Notes: generated from the sequence alone by a model not told the origin. Numbered from the stretch's first letter, positions 1 to 7,670 are shown. The stretch: 34,319 bases of DNA from Duganella sp. SG902 (GCF_013376005.1 NZ_JABMJK010000027.1:1-34319); one strand, 5' to 3'. Program-made: numbers and translations.

Positions 1-95
1 GGCGGCTGCGGCCGCCGCGCCGGAGGCCACCATGGCCGGCGCCAGCGCTTACGAGCTGATGCTGGTCAAGCTGGTGGCCGACCGGCGCCGCCTCA
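1..95. repeat. Terminal overlap, identical to 34225-34319
   Basis: Bases 1-95 are repeated exactly at 34225-34319. The gpM reading frame that begins at 34178 runs through the end and continues in frame at base 1. This shows that the molecule is circular or circularly permuted and that the overlap is an assembly duplication. A packaged terminal repeat is unlikely because the repeat lies inside a coding sequence and P2-type phages use cos ends. The non-redundant unit is about 34,224 bp. Confidence 0.93.
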
Positions 96-637
96 AGTCC
101 ATCCAGTCCATCGAGCAGAAGGTGAAGGTCAAGCGCGATGAACTGCTGCCGGACTACGCAGAGTACGTCAACGGTGCGCTGGAAGGCGGCCGTGGCGCCC
201 AGGATGAAGTGCTGACCACCATCATGGTGTGGCGCATCGACGTGGGCGACTTCGCCGGCGCGCTGGAGATCGCGGCCTACGTCCTGCAGCACGGCATGAC
301 TATGCCCGACCAGTACGACCGCACGCTGGCCACGGTGCTGGCCGAGGAAGTGGCCGACACCGCCCTGCGCGCCTTCAAGCTGGATCCGGCCGCCGCCATC
401 GACACGCAGCAGCTGCTGCAGGTCATGGACATGACCGACCCGCACGACATGCCCGACCAGGTGCGCGCCAAGCTGCGCAAGGCTACCGGCTACTCGCTCA
501 TGGCCAAGGATCCGGCGGCCGCGCTGCCGTACCTGGAGCGTGCCCTGGAACTGTCCGAGCATTCAGGCGTGAAACAAGACATTGCCCGGCTGCGCAAGCA
601 GCTGGACGCTGGCGGGAAGGATCCCGCCAGCACGTAA
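1..637 (+). CDS. M: Terminase small subunit, gpM-like (3' part; starts at 34178)
   Basis: This is the bulk of gpM, the small terminase/endonuclease subunit that with gpP cuts cos DNA and starts packaging into the prohead. The in-frame ATG at 32 is internal. The natural start is the ATG at 34178, which overlaps the stop of gpN (TGATG) and adds 26 codons, giving about 227 residues against about 247 in P2. After an Ala-rich N-terminus comes a helical body with a repeated Leu/Ala pattern. A TPR-like stretch near the C-terminus (AALPYLERALELSEHSG) is typical of gpM. Its place between gpN and gpL matches P2. Family assignment is firm; catalytic residues were not identified. Confidence 0.9.
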   Translation, partial: AAAAAAPEATMAGASAYELMLVKLVADRRRLKSIQSIEQKVKVKRDELLPDYAEYVNGALEGGRGAQDEVLTTIMVWRIDVGDFAGALEIAAYVLQHGMTMPDQYDRTLATVLAEEVADTALRAFKLDPAAAIDTQQLLQVMDMTDPHDMPDQVRAKLRKATGYSLMAKDPAAALPYLERALELSEHSGVKQDIARLRKQLDAGGKDPAST

Positions 638-736
638 CGAGCCCCCCGGCCTGGGCGGCGCCAGGCGGACGATGGCAGGGCTTTGCCCGGTCCATCCGAT
701 GCCTGGCCCACCGCCCGCTTTTCCTGAGAACACCCC

Positions 737-1213
737 ATGACCTTCATTGCCACCGAACCAGCCAGCGCGCCGAACCCGCCGCCAGAGGACACCACTGTGG
801 CCAATGACGGCTTTTTCCCCGATATCGACCTGCCGCGCCTGCGCGACAGCGTGCGCCTGGACGGCACCGTGACCATCCTGCGCCTGCGCAATGCCGTGGT
901 CGACGCCGTCATCCACGTCAACGACGAGCTGGCCGGCTGGAAGGCCGACCGCCTGGCGGCTGGCGTCACCTCGCTGGACCAGCTGGAACCCAAGATTGGC
1001 GGCGAGGCGGTGCAGCTGCACCGCTACCTGGCCGCCATCTACCGCACGGTCAAGGCCGACCTGAACGAACAGTTCCGCAACTTCGACGCCACCAAGTCCG
1101 GCGTGGACGAGGCCGACAAGCTGCAGCAGCTGGTGGACGACGAGCGCCGCGCCGCCAAGTGGGCTATCCGCGACTTCCTGGGCCTGCCGCGCGCCACCGT
1201 GGAGCTGATCTGA
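737..1213 (+). CDS. L: Head completion protein, gpL-like
   Basis: This 158-residue protein sits where P2 places gpL, the head completion/stabilisation protein added after DNA packaging to prepare the portal for tail joining. P2 gpL is about 169 residues. A conserved-looking run (DGFFPDIDLPRLRDSVRLDG) near residues 21-40 starts the family domain, followed by helical charged sequence. It begins 99 bp after gpM; that gap holds only a GC-rich hairpin (CCTGG/CCAGG arms) and no gene. Its TGA overlaps the ATG of gpX (TGATG), so the two are translationally coupled. Confidence 0.88.
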   Translation: MTFIATEPASAPNPPPEDTTVANDGFFPDIDLPRLRDSVRLDGTVTILRLRNAVVDAVIHVNDELAGWKADRLAAGVTSLDQLEPKIGGEAVQLHRYLAAIYRTVKADLNEQFRNFDATKSGVDEADKLQQLVDDERRAAKWAIRDFLGLPRATVELI

Positions 1214-1422
1214 TGCGCGTCATCACGCACCAGGGCGACACCGTGGACGCGCTGTGCTTCCGCCACCTGGGCCGTACCCAGGGCGTGGTGGAAATCGTCT
1301 TGGAACAGAACCCCGGCCTGGCCGACTACGGGCCGGTCCTGCCGCACGGCCTGCAGGTCGATCTGCCCGACACCACCACCCACCCAACCAACACCCCCAC
1401 GCTGCTGCGGCTGTGGGACTAG
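1213..1422 (+). CDS. X: Tail protein X, gpX-like
   Basis: This 69-residue protein matches P2 gpX (67 residues), a small tail component with a LysM-like fold. The start MRVITHQGDTVDALCFRHLG and the later NPGLADYGPVLPHG are the usual LysM-style halves: a repeat beginning GDTVD, then an Asn-Pro turn. The ATG overlaps the gpL stop. A holin-like GTG start follows 13 bp after its TAG, separated by an AAAGGAG ribosome site. It is probably structural rather than enzymatic. Confidence 0.88.
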   Translation: MRVITHQGDTVDALCFRHLGRTQGVVEIVLEQNPGLADYGPVLPHGLQVDLPDTTTHPTNTPTLLRLWD

Positions 1423-1435
1423 AAAGGAGCCAACC

Positions 1436-1783
1436 GTGGCCGAACCCATCCCTTCCACCGTCACCATCGCCACCGCCGGCATCGGCCTGGCCGCCCTGTT
1501 CCCAGGCGTGGACGGCAACGCCCTGATCGGCGCCTTTGCCGGTGCCGCGCTGCTGGTGGTCAGCAGCAAAGACCTGAACCTGGTCAAGCGCCTGGCGTAC
1601 CTGGTCATTTCCATGATCGCCGGCTACCAGGGCGCCCAGGACATTGTGAACTGGACCCCGATTCGCTCCACCGGCGTGGCCGCCTTCTTCGGCGCCGCCT
1701 GCGCAATCGTGATCGCCCTGCAGCTGATCGAGCGCTTGAAGTCGTTCGACCTGTTAAGCCTGATCGGCAAGAAAGGAGGCTGA
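1436..1783 (+). CDS. Holin-like membrane protein 1
   Basis: This 115-residue protein starts with GTG at 1436 behind a strong AAAGGAG site. It has three or four hydrophobic segments: about residues 8-25, 30-45, 55-67 and 80-98. The tail is short and basic, ending LIGKKGG. In P2-like phages of Burkholderiales two small membrane proteins stand between gpX and the endolysin and act as holin or holin partner, making the membrane lesion that releases or activates the endolysin. The sequence does not show which of the two is the holin and which the antiholin. Confidence 0.75.
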   Translation: MAEPIPSTVTIATAGIGLAALFPGVDGNALIGAFAGAALLVVSSKDLNLVKRLAYLVISMIAGYQGAQDIVNWTPIRSTGVAAFFGAACAIVIALQLIERLKSFDLLSLIGKKGG

Positions 1784-1784
1784 C

Positions 1785-2057
1785 GTGGTACAGAACCCCG
1801 CCGCCGTCATCGCCATGGCGGCTTATACCGTGGCCATCTTCGCACTGCTGCTGTACGAGCGCGACGGCGCGCGCCATCGCCACCACGTTTCCTGGCTGGC
1901 CTACGGCCTGCTGGTGGTGCTGGGCGGATCCGCCATCGAGCTGCTGCTGCACGCCAAGGCGGTCAGCTACTTTGAAGCGGGCCGCGCTGCGCTGCTGGCC
2001 CTGTTTATTGTCCGGTCGCGCGGTAATGTCGCGCGCCTTCTGCGGAGTGAGAAATGA
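1785..2057 (+). CDS. Holin-like membrane protein 2
   Basis: This 90-residue protein starts with GTG at 1785, one base after the TGA of the preceding holin-like gene, behind GAAAGGAGG. It has three hydrophobic segments at about residues 6-24, 36-54 and 60-76, and an Arg-rich C-terminus, the topology of small three-TM phage holins. The stop overlaps the endolysin ATG (2054), so the three lysis genes are tightly coupled. It is holin or antiholin by position and topology; no catalytic role is expected. Confidence 0.75.
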   Translation: MVQNPAAVIAMAAYTVAIFALLLYERDGARHRHHVSWLAYGLLVVLGGSAIELLLHAKAVSYFEAGRAALLALFIVRSRGNVARLLRSEK

Positions 2058-2863
2058 TCGCTGTATCCCTTCGACCAGGTAGCCACGGCGCCGAGGTCCA
2101 GCAGCTGCAGGAACGCCTGCAGCGCGCCGGCTACCAGGTAGCCACCACCAACGTGTACGACGATGCCACCGTGGCCGCCGTGATGGCCCTGCAGGCGGAT
2201 AAGGGCCTGGTGGTCGACGGCCTCTTCGGTCCCAAATCCTTCATGGCCCTGATGGGTTCCATCCAGCCCAAACACCTGGCGGCCGCCGACCTGGTGCGCG
2301 CGGCCGACCAGCTGGGCGTGAACCTGGCCAGCGTGCGCGCCGTCAATGAGGTGGAGTCGCGCGGCCAGGGCTTCCTGCCGGACGGCCGCCCCGTGATCCT
2401 GTTTGAGCGCCATGTGTTCTACAAGCAGCTGCAGGAGCATGGCATCGACCCGGAACCGATTGCCGCGAAGTATCCGAACATCTGCGCCCAGGAACGCGGC
2501 GGCTACCACGGCGGCGCCGCCGAGTACATCCGGCTGGAAACGGCCAAGCAGATCCACCTGGCGGCGGCCTACGAGTCGGCCAGCTGGGGCGCCTTCCAGG
2601 TGATGGGCTACCACTGGTCCGCCTTGGGCTACGCCAGCGCGTCCGACTTCGTGCGCCTGATGCAGCAGGACGAGGCCAGCCACCTGGACGCCTTCGTGCG
2701 CTTCATCGCCCATGAGGCCCCGCTGCTGGCCGCCTTGAAGGCCCGCAAGTGGCCCGCCTTCGCCAAGGGCTACAACGGTCCGGCCTACGCCGCCAACCTG
2801 TACGACGTCAAGCTGGCCCAGGCCTATGCCAAGTATTCCGCGCTGGACGAGGTGGCGGCATGA
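2054..2863 (+). CDS. Endolysin: peptidoglycan-binding plus N-acetylmuramidase domain
   Basis: This 269-residue lysis enzyme has two modules. Residues about 7-66 form a PG_binding_1-type three-helix repeat (HGAEVQQLQERLQRAGY, then GLVVDGLFGPKS). Residues about 80-265 are an N-acetylmuramidase (DUF3380) domain; NEVESRGQGF at 98-107 contains the probable catalytic Glu. No signal peptide or TM segment is seen, so export should depend on the holin. It overlaps the upstream holin-like stop by 4 bp and its own TGA overlaps the next ATG. Modular endolysins of this kind are common in P2-like phages of Burkholderiales. Confidence 0.9.
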   Translation: MIAVSLRPGSHGAEVQQLQERLQRAGYQVATTNVYDDATVAAVMALQADKGLVVDGLFGPKSFMALMGSIQPKHLAAADLVRAADQLGVNLASVRAVNEVESRGQGFLPDGRPVILFERHVFYKQLQEHGIDPEPIAAKYPNICAQERGGYHGGAAEYIRLETAKQIHLAAAYESASWGAFQVMGYHWSALGYASASDFVRLMQQDEASHLDAFVRFIAHEAPLLAALKARKWPAFAKGYNGPAYAANLYDVKLAQAYAKYSALDEVAA

Positions 2864-3318
2864 CCGGCGTTGCGGCATCGCTGGCCGCCGACCTGGGCGG
2901 CAAGGCAGCGCGCGCCGTCCTGCTGGCCGCTGTGGCCTTCGGCGCCTTCACCTACACCCGTTACCTGCAGATCAAGGCTGAATTGGCGGTAGATGCCGCC
3001 GTACAGGCCCGCCAGGGCATTGTGGAGCGTGACGCCACCATCCTGACGCTGCGCACGCTGAGCGCCGCCCAGGAGCGCCTGGCCGCCAGCCTGGACGGCG
3101 AGCGCACGGCCCTGCACCAGCTGGCAAACACCCGTGAAATCCAAATGAGGAAACTGCAAGATGAAAACGCTGAGATTCGCGCCTGGGCCGCTGTGGCTGT
3201 CCCTGCTGATGTTGTCCGGCTGCGGGACCACGGCCCCATTACCGGCGCCGCGTCTTATCGCCAGCTCTTGTCCCAGGGTGCAACCCTGCAGCCTGCCCGC
3301 CGTGCGGGTGAGGAATAA
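2860..3318 (+). CDS. Inner-membrane spanin, Rz/LysB-like
   Basis: This 152-residue protein starts at the ATG overlapping the endolysin stop. One N-terminal hydrophobic helix (about residues 15-30, ARAVLLAAVAFGAFTYT) is followed by a long Gln/Glu/Ala-rich coiled coil, as in i-spanins and P2 LysB. With the lipoprotein nested in its 3' half it should fuse inner and outer membranes in the last step of lysis. Assignment rests on topology, position and the nested partner. Confidence 0.8.
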   Translation: MTGVAASLAADLGGKAARAVLLAAVAFGAFTYTRYLQIKAELAVDAAVQARQGIVERDATILTLRTLSAAQERLAASLDGERTALHQLANTREIQMRKLQDENAEIRAWAAVAVPADVVRLRDHGPITGAASYRQLLSQGATLQPARRAGEE

Positions 3319-3439
3319 CGGCGACATGAACGCGGCACTGGACCAGGCCGAGGGCGCGTGGGCGCTGTGCGCGGCCGTGGTGGATACCATCGTGGAGTGC
3401 CAGGCGAAAGACCAGGCGGAAGGGCTGGGCCATGATTAA
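3161..3439 (+). CDS. Outer-membrane spanin lipoprotein, Rz1/LysC-like (nested)
   Basis: This 92-residue ORF lies in the +1 frame inside the Rz-like gene and extends 121 bp past its end, the classic overlapped Rz/Rz1 layout. A lipoprotein signal is clear: a basic start, a hydrophobic core, and lipobox LSGC with Cys21. The mature part begins Pro-rich (TTAPLPAPRL), typical of Rz1. Its 3' end overlaps the start of gpR (3432), which ties lysis to tail genes. It is longer than most Rz1 proteins. Confidence 0.82.
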   Translation: MKTLRFAPGPLWLSLLMLSGCGTTAPLPAPRLIASSCPRVQPCSLPAVRVRNNGDMNAALDQAEGAWALCAAVVDTIVECQAKDQAEGLGHD

Positions 3440-3857
3440 GCTGGCGGCGCTGCGCGAAGTGGTCAAGGGCGCCATCCCGGAGCTGGCCAAGGATCCCAGC
3501 AAGCTGCACGTGTTCGCGGACGAGGGCAGGGTGGTGGCGCATGGCACCGGCTCCCTGTCCTTCGTGTACCACTACACCGGCAACCTGATCCTGACCGACA
3601 TGAACGGCGGCGCCGACGAGGCCATGGCGGCGCTGCTGGCCTGGGCCAGCGTCAACCAGCCGGAGCTGCTGGCGGTCAACGACGAACGCAACAACATCAC
3701 TTTCGAGGTCGATATCGTCAACCATGACGCCTTTGACCTGTCCATCAAGCTGCCGCTAACCGAGGACGTGCGCGTGACCACCGACCAGGCCGGCGCGCGC
3801 CAGATCCGGCACATGGCCGAGGAAGCGCCGGAATGGACCCGCACGGGCCTGCTGTGA
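3432..3857 (+). CDS. R: Tail completion protein, gpR-like
   Basis: This 141-residue protein corresponds to P2 gpR (about 155 residues), a tail completion/terminator component needed to finish the tail before head joining. Family-like stretches are LAALREVVKGAIPEL at the N-terminus and LILTDMNGGADEAMAALLAW around residues 55-75. The start overlaps the end of the Rz1-like gene by 8 bp. gpS begins one base after its stop. Confidence 0.87.
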   Translation: MIKLAALREVVKGAIPELAKDPSKLHVFADEGRVVAHGTGSLSFVYHYTGNLILTDMNGGADEAMAALLAWASVNQPELLAVNDERNNITFEVDIVNHDAFDLSIKLPLTEDVRVTTDQAGARQIRHMAEEAPEWTRTGLL

Positions 3858-3858
3858 C

Positions 3859-4326
3859 ATGGATGACCTGGACGCACTGGAGAACTGGGCCGGCCCACTG
3901 CTGGCCCGCCTGAGCCCTGCAGGACGGCGCGCGGCCGCCATGGAGATAGGCCGCGCGCTGCGCAAGAGTCAGCAGCAGCGCATCGCGGCCCAGCGCAACC
4001 CGGACGGCAGCGCCTTTGCGCCGCGCAAGCCCAGGGCGCTGCAGGGGAGGAAATTGAGGGAGAAGGCCGGCCGCATCAAGCGCCGCGCCATGTTCGCCAA
4101 GCTGCGCACGGCCAAGCTGCTGCAGATCGACACCGACGCGGAAGGCCTGGCCATCGGCTGGGCGGGCAGGGTAGCCCGCATTGCCCGCGTCCACCAGGAA
4201 GGCCTGGAATCGGAAGTGGCGCCAGGCGGCGCCAAATACAAATACCCCGTTCGCCAGCTGCTGGGCATCACGCCGGCAGAACGCGACATGATCCGCGACA
4301 AGCTGCTGGAACACCTGGCGCGCTAG
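3859..4326 (+). CDS. S: Tail completion protein, gpS-like
   Basis: This 155-residue protein matches P2 gpS (150 residues), the partner of gpR in tail completion. Typical features are the helical start (ALENWAGPLLARLSPAGRR), the basic RNPDG/PRKPR segment in the middle, and the C-terminal GITPAERDMIRDKLLEHL. It is the last gene of the gpO transcription unit. Its TAG stop shares a CTAG tetranucleotide with the stop of the convergent methyltransferase gene (4323-4326). Confidence 0.88.
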   Translation: MDDLDALENWAGPLLARLSPAGRRAAAMEIGRALRKSQQQRIAAQRNPDGSAFAPRKPRALQGRKLREKAGRIKRRAMFAKLRTAKLLQIDTDAEGLAIGWAGRVARIARVHQEGLESEVAPGGAKYKYPVRQLLGITPAERDMIRDKLLEHLAR

Positions 4327-5099
4327 GCCGCCATCAGTTCGGCCGCCGGCGGCGCCTTGACGGCCGCCAGGCGCTTGCTGGCCAGCTGGTGGTAGTGGCC
4401 GTCCAACTCGCTGCCCACCCAGGGCAGGCCTGCCTCTTTCGCAGCCAAAAGGAACGTGCCGCACCCGGCGAATAAATCACACACCACGCCACCAGGTGGC
4501 ACCAGGCGCACGATCTGGCGGGCCATGTCCAGCGGCTTTTCCGTCAAGTGCTGCTTAGGCATTTCCAGACGGGCCTGGAACACACCAGGCAGGTACACCT
4601 CACGCTGCGGTAGCGCGCCCTTGCTGGCCCACACGATGAACTCCGCTTGCTGGGCGAAACCGCCACGCCGCGGCCGATAGCGGCCAGGCGTTTTATCCCA
4701 TACCGCCACGCCCTGCAGGGTGAATCCGGCGGCCTGCACCACGTCCGTCAGCGCCGGCAACTGGCGCCAGTCAATGCAGCACACCACGATGCCGCCAGGC
4801 TTCAAGGCCCGCCGCGCTTGCGACAGCCAGGCATGACACCAGAACTGCCACGAACGCTGGTCCATGTTGTCGCTGATGAAGTCCTGGTACTGCGCCTTGG
4901 TGCTGCTGTTGATGTATTTCTTGCTGGTGGTCTTGGTGCGTGCGCCCACGTGCAGGCCGCCGGACGAGTAGGGCGGATCCGTCAGCAGCATGTCCAGGGA
5001 TTCGTCGGGGAGATTGCTGACCAGGTGCAGGGCATCGACCTGGTGCAGCTGGTTGAGGGGATAGGCCGGTATCGGCGCGTTGTTGCTCTCTGTGTTCAC
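4323..5099 (-). CDS. DNA methyltransferase, beta class (N6-adenine or N4-cytosine)
   Basis: The start chosen is the GTG at 5099, giving 258 residues; the frame stays open upstream to 5543 but that part is not protein-like. DPPY (residues 41-44) is the catalytic motif IV. FAGCGT (210-215) is the S-adenosylmethionine motif I, followed by GSELDGHYHQLA. Motif IV before motif I is the beta-class order, and DPPY favours N6-adenine. The target domain lies between. No restriction enzyme is adjacent, so this is an orphan enzyme, probably protecting phage DNA from host restriction. It opposes the late operons and probably has its own leftward late promoter (see 5144-5208). Confidence 0.88.
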   Translation of the reverse strand: MNTESNNAPIPAYPLNQLHQVDALHLVSNLPDESLDMLLTDPPYSSGGLHVGARTKTTSKKYINSSTKAQYQDFISDNMDQRSWQFWCHAWLSQARRALKPGGIVVCCIDWRQLPALTDVVQAAGFTLQGVAVWDKTPGRYRPRRGGFAQQAEFIVWASKGALPQREVYLPGVFQARLEMPKQHLTEKPLDMARQIVRLVPPGGVVCDLFAGCGTFLLAAKEAGLPWVGSELDGHYHQLASKRLAAVKAPPAAELMAA

Positions 5100-5143
5100 G
5101 GTGATTCCATATCGGGTTATGACGCGCCGACACTGACGCGGCG

Positions 5144-5208
5144 CCCAACATTCTCTGCACGCGCGAAGCACCGGGCGATAGGCGGCCGCTGTACCGGCTG
5201 CGGGCACA
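5144..5208 (-). promoter_or_regulatory. Candidate leftward late promoter for the methyltransferase
   Basis: Read leftward from the 19-bp dyad at 5190-5208, the sequence (GCCTATCGCCC, then CGCGCGTG) resembles the conserved block downstream of the dyad in the gpP, gpV and gpF promoters. A GAGAAT-like -10 falls around 5144-5150, about 50 bp from the dyad centre. A start near 5144 would leave a 45-base leader before the GTG at 5099. The similarity is partial, with about 3 bp of extra spacing, so this is an inference. Confidence 0.4.
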
Positions 5209-5254
5209 GCGCCGCCTTGCTGCGCTCCACGTGCGCGCGAGGCACCATCGTGGC
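5190..5254 (+). promoter_or_regulatory. Late promoter of the gpV (baseplate/fibre) unit, Ogr-type box
   Basis: The 19-bp box TGTACCGGCTGCGGGCACA (5190-5208) is an imperfect version of the perfect dyad at 11077-11095. The following 40 bp (GCGCCGCCTTGCTGC..., then GCGCGCGAGGCACCAT) match the gpF promoter closely. In P2 the Ogr activator binds a TGT...ACA dyad centred near -55, which here puts the transcription start near 5254, at the gpV ATG (5256). Confidence 0.72.
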
Positions 5255-5255
5255 C

Positions 5256-5888
5256 ATGGATATGAACGAATCTCTCCGGCTGCTGCTGAACCTGGTGCGC
5301 AAGGGCACCGTGCTGGCGGTCGATTACGACAAAGCGCTGTGCCGCGTGGCCACGGGCGAGCTGGAAACCAACTGGTTGCCCTGGCTGACGCTGGCCGCCG
5401 GCAAAACCTTGACCTGGGAACCGCCGGAAGAAGGCGAGCAGATCCTGCTGGTATGCCCAGGCGGCGACCCGGCCGAAGGCGTGGTACTGCGCGGCCTGTA
5501 CGCCGACGACAACGCGCCACCGAGCAACAAGCCGACCACCCACACGCGCCTATTCCCCGATGGCGCGCGCATCGAGTACGACCACGACAGCCACGAGCTG
5601 GTGGTCGACCTGCCGGACGGCGCCACCGTCCTGCTTTCCTCGCCTGGTTCCGTGACGATCAAGACCGCCACCGCCACCATCGAGGCCGACAGCGCGACCG
5701 TGAAAGCCGACACCATCACGCTGGACGCATCGAGCACGCATTGCACGGGCGACCTGACCGTGGACGGCGATGTGGACGCCAAGAACGTGAACGCCGCCAC
5801 CGAAGTCAAAGCCGGCAACATCACCCTGACTGGCCACGGCCACATGGAGATGGGCGACGGCAAGCGCGTAGGGCCACCGCTGCCATGA
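5256..5888 (+). CDS. V: Baseplate assembly protein / tail spike, gpV-like
   Basis: This 210-residue protein equals P2 gpV (211 residues), the central spike under the baseplate that pierces the outer membrane. The OB-fold region (residues about 15-90: VDYDKALCRVATGELETNWLP) is followed by a repetitive beta-helix region (TIEADSATVKADTITLDAS) and a C-terminal GHGHMEM, a histidine pair of the kind that binds metal at spike tips. The start is ATG 5256 or 5262; an in-frame GTG at 5250 has a better-placed GAGG but precedes the predicted transcription start. It overlaps gpW by 4 bp. Confidence 0.92.
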   Translation: MDMNESLRLLLNLVRKGTVLAVDYDKALCRVATGELETNWLPWLTLAAGKTLTWEPPEEGEQILLVCPGGDPAEGVVLRGLYADDNAPPSNKPTTHTRLFPDGARIEYDHDSHELVVDLPDGATVLLSSPGSVTIKTATATIEADSATVKADTITLDASSTHCTGDLTVDGDVDAKNVNAATEVKAGNITLTGHGHMEMGDGKRVGPPLP

Positions 5889-6226
5889 GGGGCATGGACG
5901 CCAACACCGGCCGCGCCATCGCCGGCATGGCCCACTTGAACCAGTCCATCGGCAAGTGCCTGACCACGCCGCTGTTCTCCCGCGTTTGCCGCCGCCTGTT
6001 CGGGTCCGAGCTGGGCGACCTGGTGGACGCGCCGACGAACCCGGCCACGTGCGTGCGCCTGTACGCGGCCGTCGCCACGTGCCTGATGAAAAACGAGCCC
6101 CGCCTGCGCCTGACCCGCGTGCTGTTGATCCTGGATCCGGCCGCGCCTGGCTCTGTCGTCATCGACGTGCAGGGCACCACCACCATTTCCCCGGACGCGG
6201 TATCCGTTCGGGTCCAGTTGAAGTAA
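5885..6226 (+). CDS. W: Baseplate wedge protein, gpW-like (GPW/gp25 family)
   Basis: This 113-residue protein matches P2 gpW (115 residues), a T4 gp25 homologue forming the inner baseplate wedge that nucleates sheath contraction. The N-terminal MDANTGRAIAGMAHLNQSI aligns with the P2 pattern (G-R-A-I...H...QS). LTTPLFSRVCRRLFGSEL is the GPW/gp25 core, with the EPRLRLTRV element following at about 73-81. The ATG overlaps the gpV stop (ATGA). gpJ follows after a GGAG site. Confidence 0.92.
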   Translation: MRGMDANTGRAIAGMAHLNQSIGKCLTTPLFSRVCRRLFGSELGDLVDAPTNPATCVRLYAAVATCLMKNEPRLRLTRVLLILDPAAPGSVVIDVQGTTTISPDAVSVRVQLK

Positions 6227-6239
6227 GGAGCAACCCAGC

Positions 6240-7139
6240 ATGACCGTGGCCACGCCCATCGACCTGTCCCAGCTGCCATTCCCTGGCGTGGTGGAGACAC
6301 TTGACTTTGAAACGATCTATGCGCGCCGCAAGGCCCGCCTGCTGTCCCTGGTTCCCGCCGACCAGGTGGCCGATGTCACCGCAGCCCTGGAGCTGGATTC
6401 CGAGCCCATGGCCATGCTGCTGCAGGAAAACTCCTACGAGGAAATCGTGTGGCGCCAGCGCGTCAACGACGCCGCGCGCGCCAACTTCCTGGCCTTTGCC
6501 ATGGATGGCGACCTGGACAACCTGGTTGCGCTGCTGGGCGTGCAACGCCTGGTGGTCACGCCGGCTGATCCTGACCACAACGTGGCCGAGGTCAAGGAAG
6601 GTAACACCGACCTGCGCAAGCGCGCGCAGCTGGCCCCGCTGGGCTTCTCCGTCGCCGGTCCTGCCGATGCCTACAAGTCGCACGCCATGGGCGCGGACGG
6701 CGCCGTGCTGGACATTGCCGTCAAGAGCCCCCAGGACGGCCGCGTGCTGGTCACTGTGCTGTCCCGTGAGGGCGACGGCACCGCCAGCCAGGCGCTGCTG
6801 GACAAGGTGGCGGCGACCCTGAGCGCCGACACGGTGCGCCCGCTGACCGACCACGTGCTGCTGCAGTCCGCCGGCATCGTGCCCTTTGCCATCCGTGCCA
6901 CCCTGTTCATGCTTCCAGGCCCCGACCGCTCCCTGGTAACGGCCGAATCGCTGCGCCGCGCCCAGGCTTATGCCCAGGAATGCCGCCAGATCGGCCGCGA
7001 GGTGGCCGTATCCGGCATCATGGCCGCGCTGCACATCACCGGCGTGGAGCGTGTGCAGCTGATTGAACCGCTGGCCGATATCGCCACCACGGACGTGCAG
7101 GCGCCGTACTGCACCGCCATCGAGCTGGGCGAGGGCTAA
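6240..7139 (+). CDS. J: Baseplate wedge protein, gpJ-like
   Basis: This 299-residue protein corresponds to P2 gpJ (302 residues), a baseplate_J-type wedge protein homologous to T4 gp6. It starts IDLSQLPFPGVVETLDFETI, continues with the SYEEIVWRQRVNDAARANFLAFA helix around residues 63-85, and the central DLRKRAQLAPLGFSVAGPADAY is a J-family hallmark. A GGAG site lies ahead of the ATG. gpI starts 3 bp after its stop. Confidence 0.92.
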   Translation: MTVATPIDLSQLPFPGVVETLDFETIYARRKARLLSLVPADQVADVTAALELDSEPMAMLLQENSYEEIVWRQRVNDAARANFLAFAMDGDLDNLVALLGVQRLVVTPADPDHNVAEVKEGNTDLRKRAQLAPLGFSVAGPADAYKSHAMGADGAVLDIAVKSPQDGRVLVTVLSREGDGTASQALLDKVAATLSADTVRPLTDHVLLQSAGIVPFAIRATLFMLPGPDRSLVTAESLRRAQAYAQECRQIGREVAVSGIMAALHITGVERVQLIEPLADIATTDVQAPYCTAIELGEG

Positions 7140-7142
7140 CCC

Positions 7143-7670
7143 ATGTCCTACCTGCTGCCGCCGAACGCCACGCCGCTGGAGCGTGCCATTGCGGACGCCT
7201 GCGCCGATATCGCCAACGTGGCCATCCCGCTGCGCCAGCTGCTGAACCCGGACAGCTGCCCGCTGGACCTGCTGCCGTACCTGGCCAACTTCCTGGCCGT
7301 CAGTCCCTGGGAAAACACCTGGACCGAGGCGCAAAAGCGCGGCGTGATCCGTTCGGCCTACCTGGTGCATCGCCAGCGCGGCACGCTGGCCGCCCTGCAG
7401 CGCGCCCTGGACGCCCTGGGCGTGTCCACCGAGGTGGTGGAGTGGTGGCAGACCGCGCCCGAAGGCGCCCCCTACACCTTCCGCGTGGACGTGGAAGTGT
7501 TCGACGGCATGGACACCAGCTATATCCAGACCATCAACAACCAGATCGACGCGGTAAAGCCCGTGCGCAGTAGCTACACCGTGCGCCTGGTCGCCCGCCC
7601 CGCCATGCAGGTATTCGTGGGCACGGGCGCCAGTTCCCTCATCACCATCACGATCTATCCCAAGCCATGA
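7143..7670 (+). CDS. I: Tail protein, gpI-like (fibre attachment)
   Basis: This 175-residue protein matches P2 gpI (176 residues), which connects the baseplate wedge to the tail fibre. LLPPNATPLERAIADA at the start and the LLPYLANFLAVSPWENTWTEAQKRGVI element near 41-68 are typical. It is followed by HRQRGTLAALQRALDALG. Its stop overlaps the ATG of the fibre gene, keeping the P2 order J-I-H. Confidence 0.92.
   Translation: MSYLLPPNATPLERAIADACADIANVAIPLRQLLNPDSCPLDLLPYLANFLAVSPWENTWTEAQKRGVIRSAYLVHRQRGTLAALQRALDALGVSTEVVEWWQTAPEGAPYTFRVDVEVFDGMDTSYIQTINNQIDAVKPVRSSYTVRLVARPAMQVFVGTGASSLITITIYPKP

Noticed and set aside
1..95. Packaged direct terminal repeat
   Set aside because: It lies within gpM, is identical at both ends and closes the frame. 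This is expected from assembling a circle; P2-type terminases cut cos.
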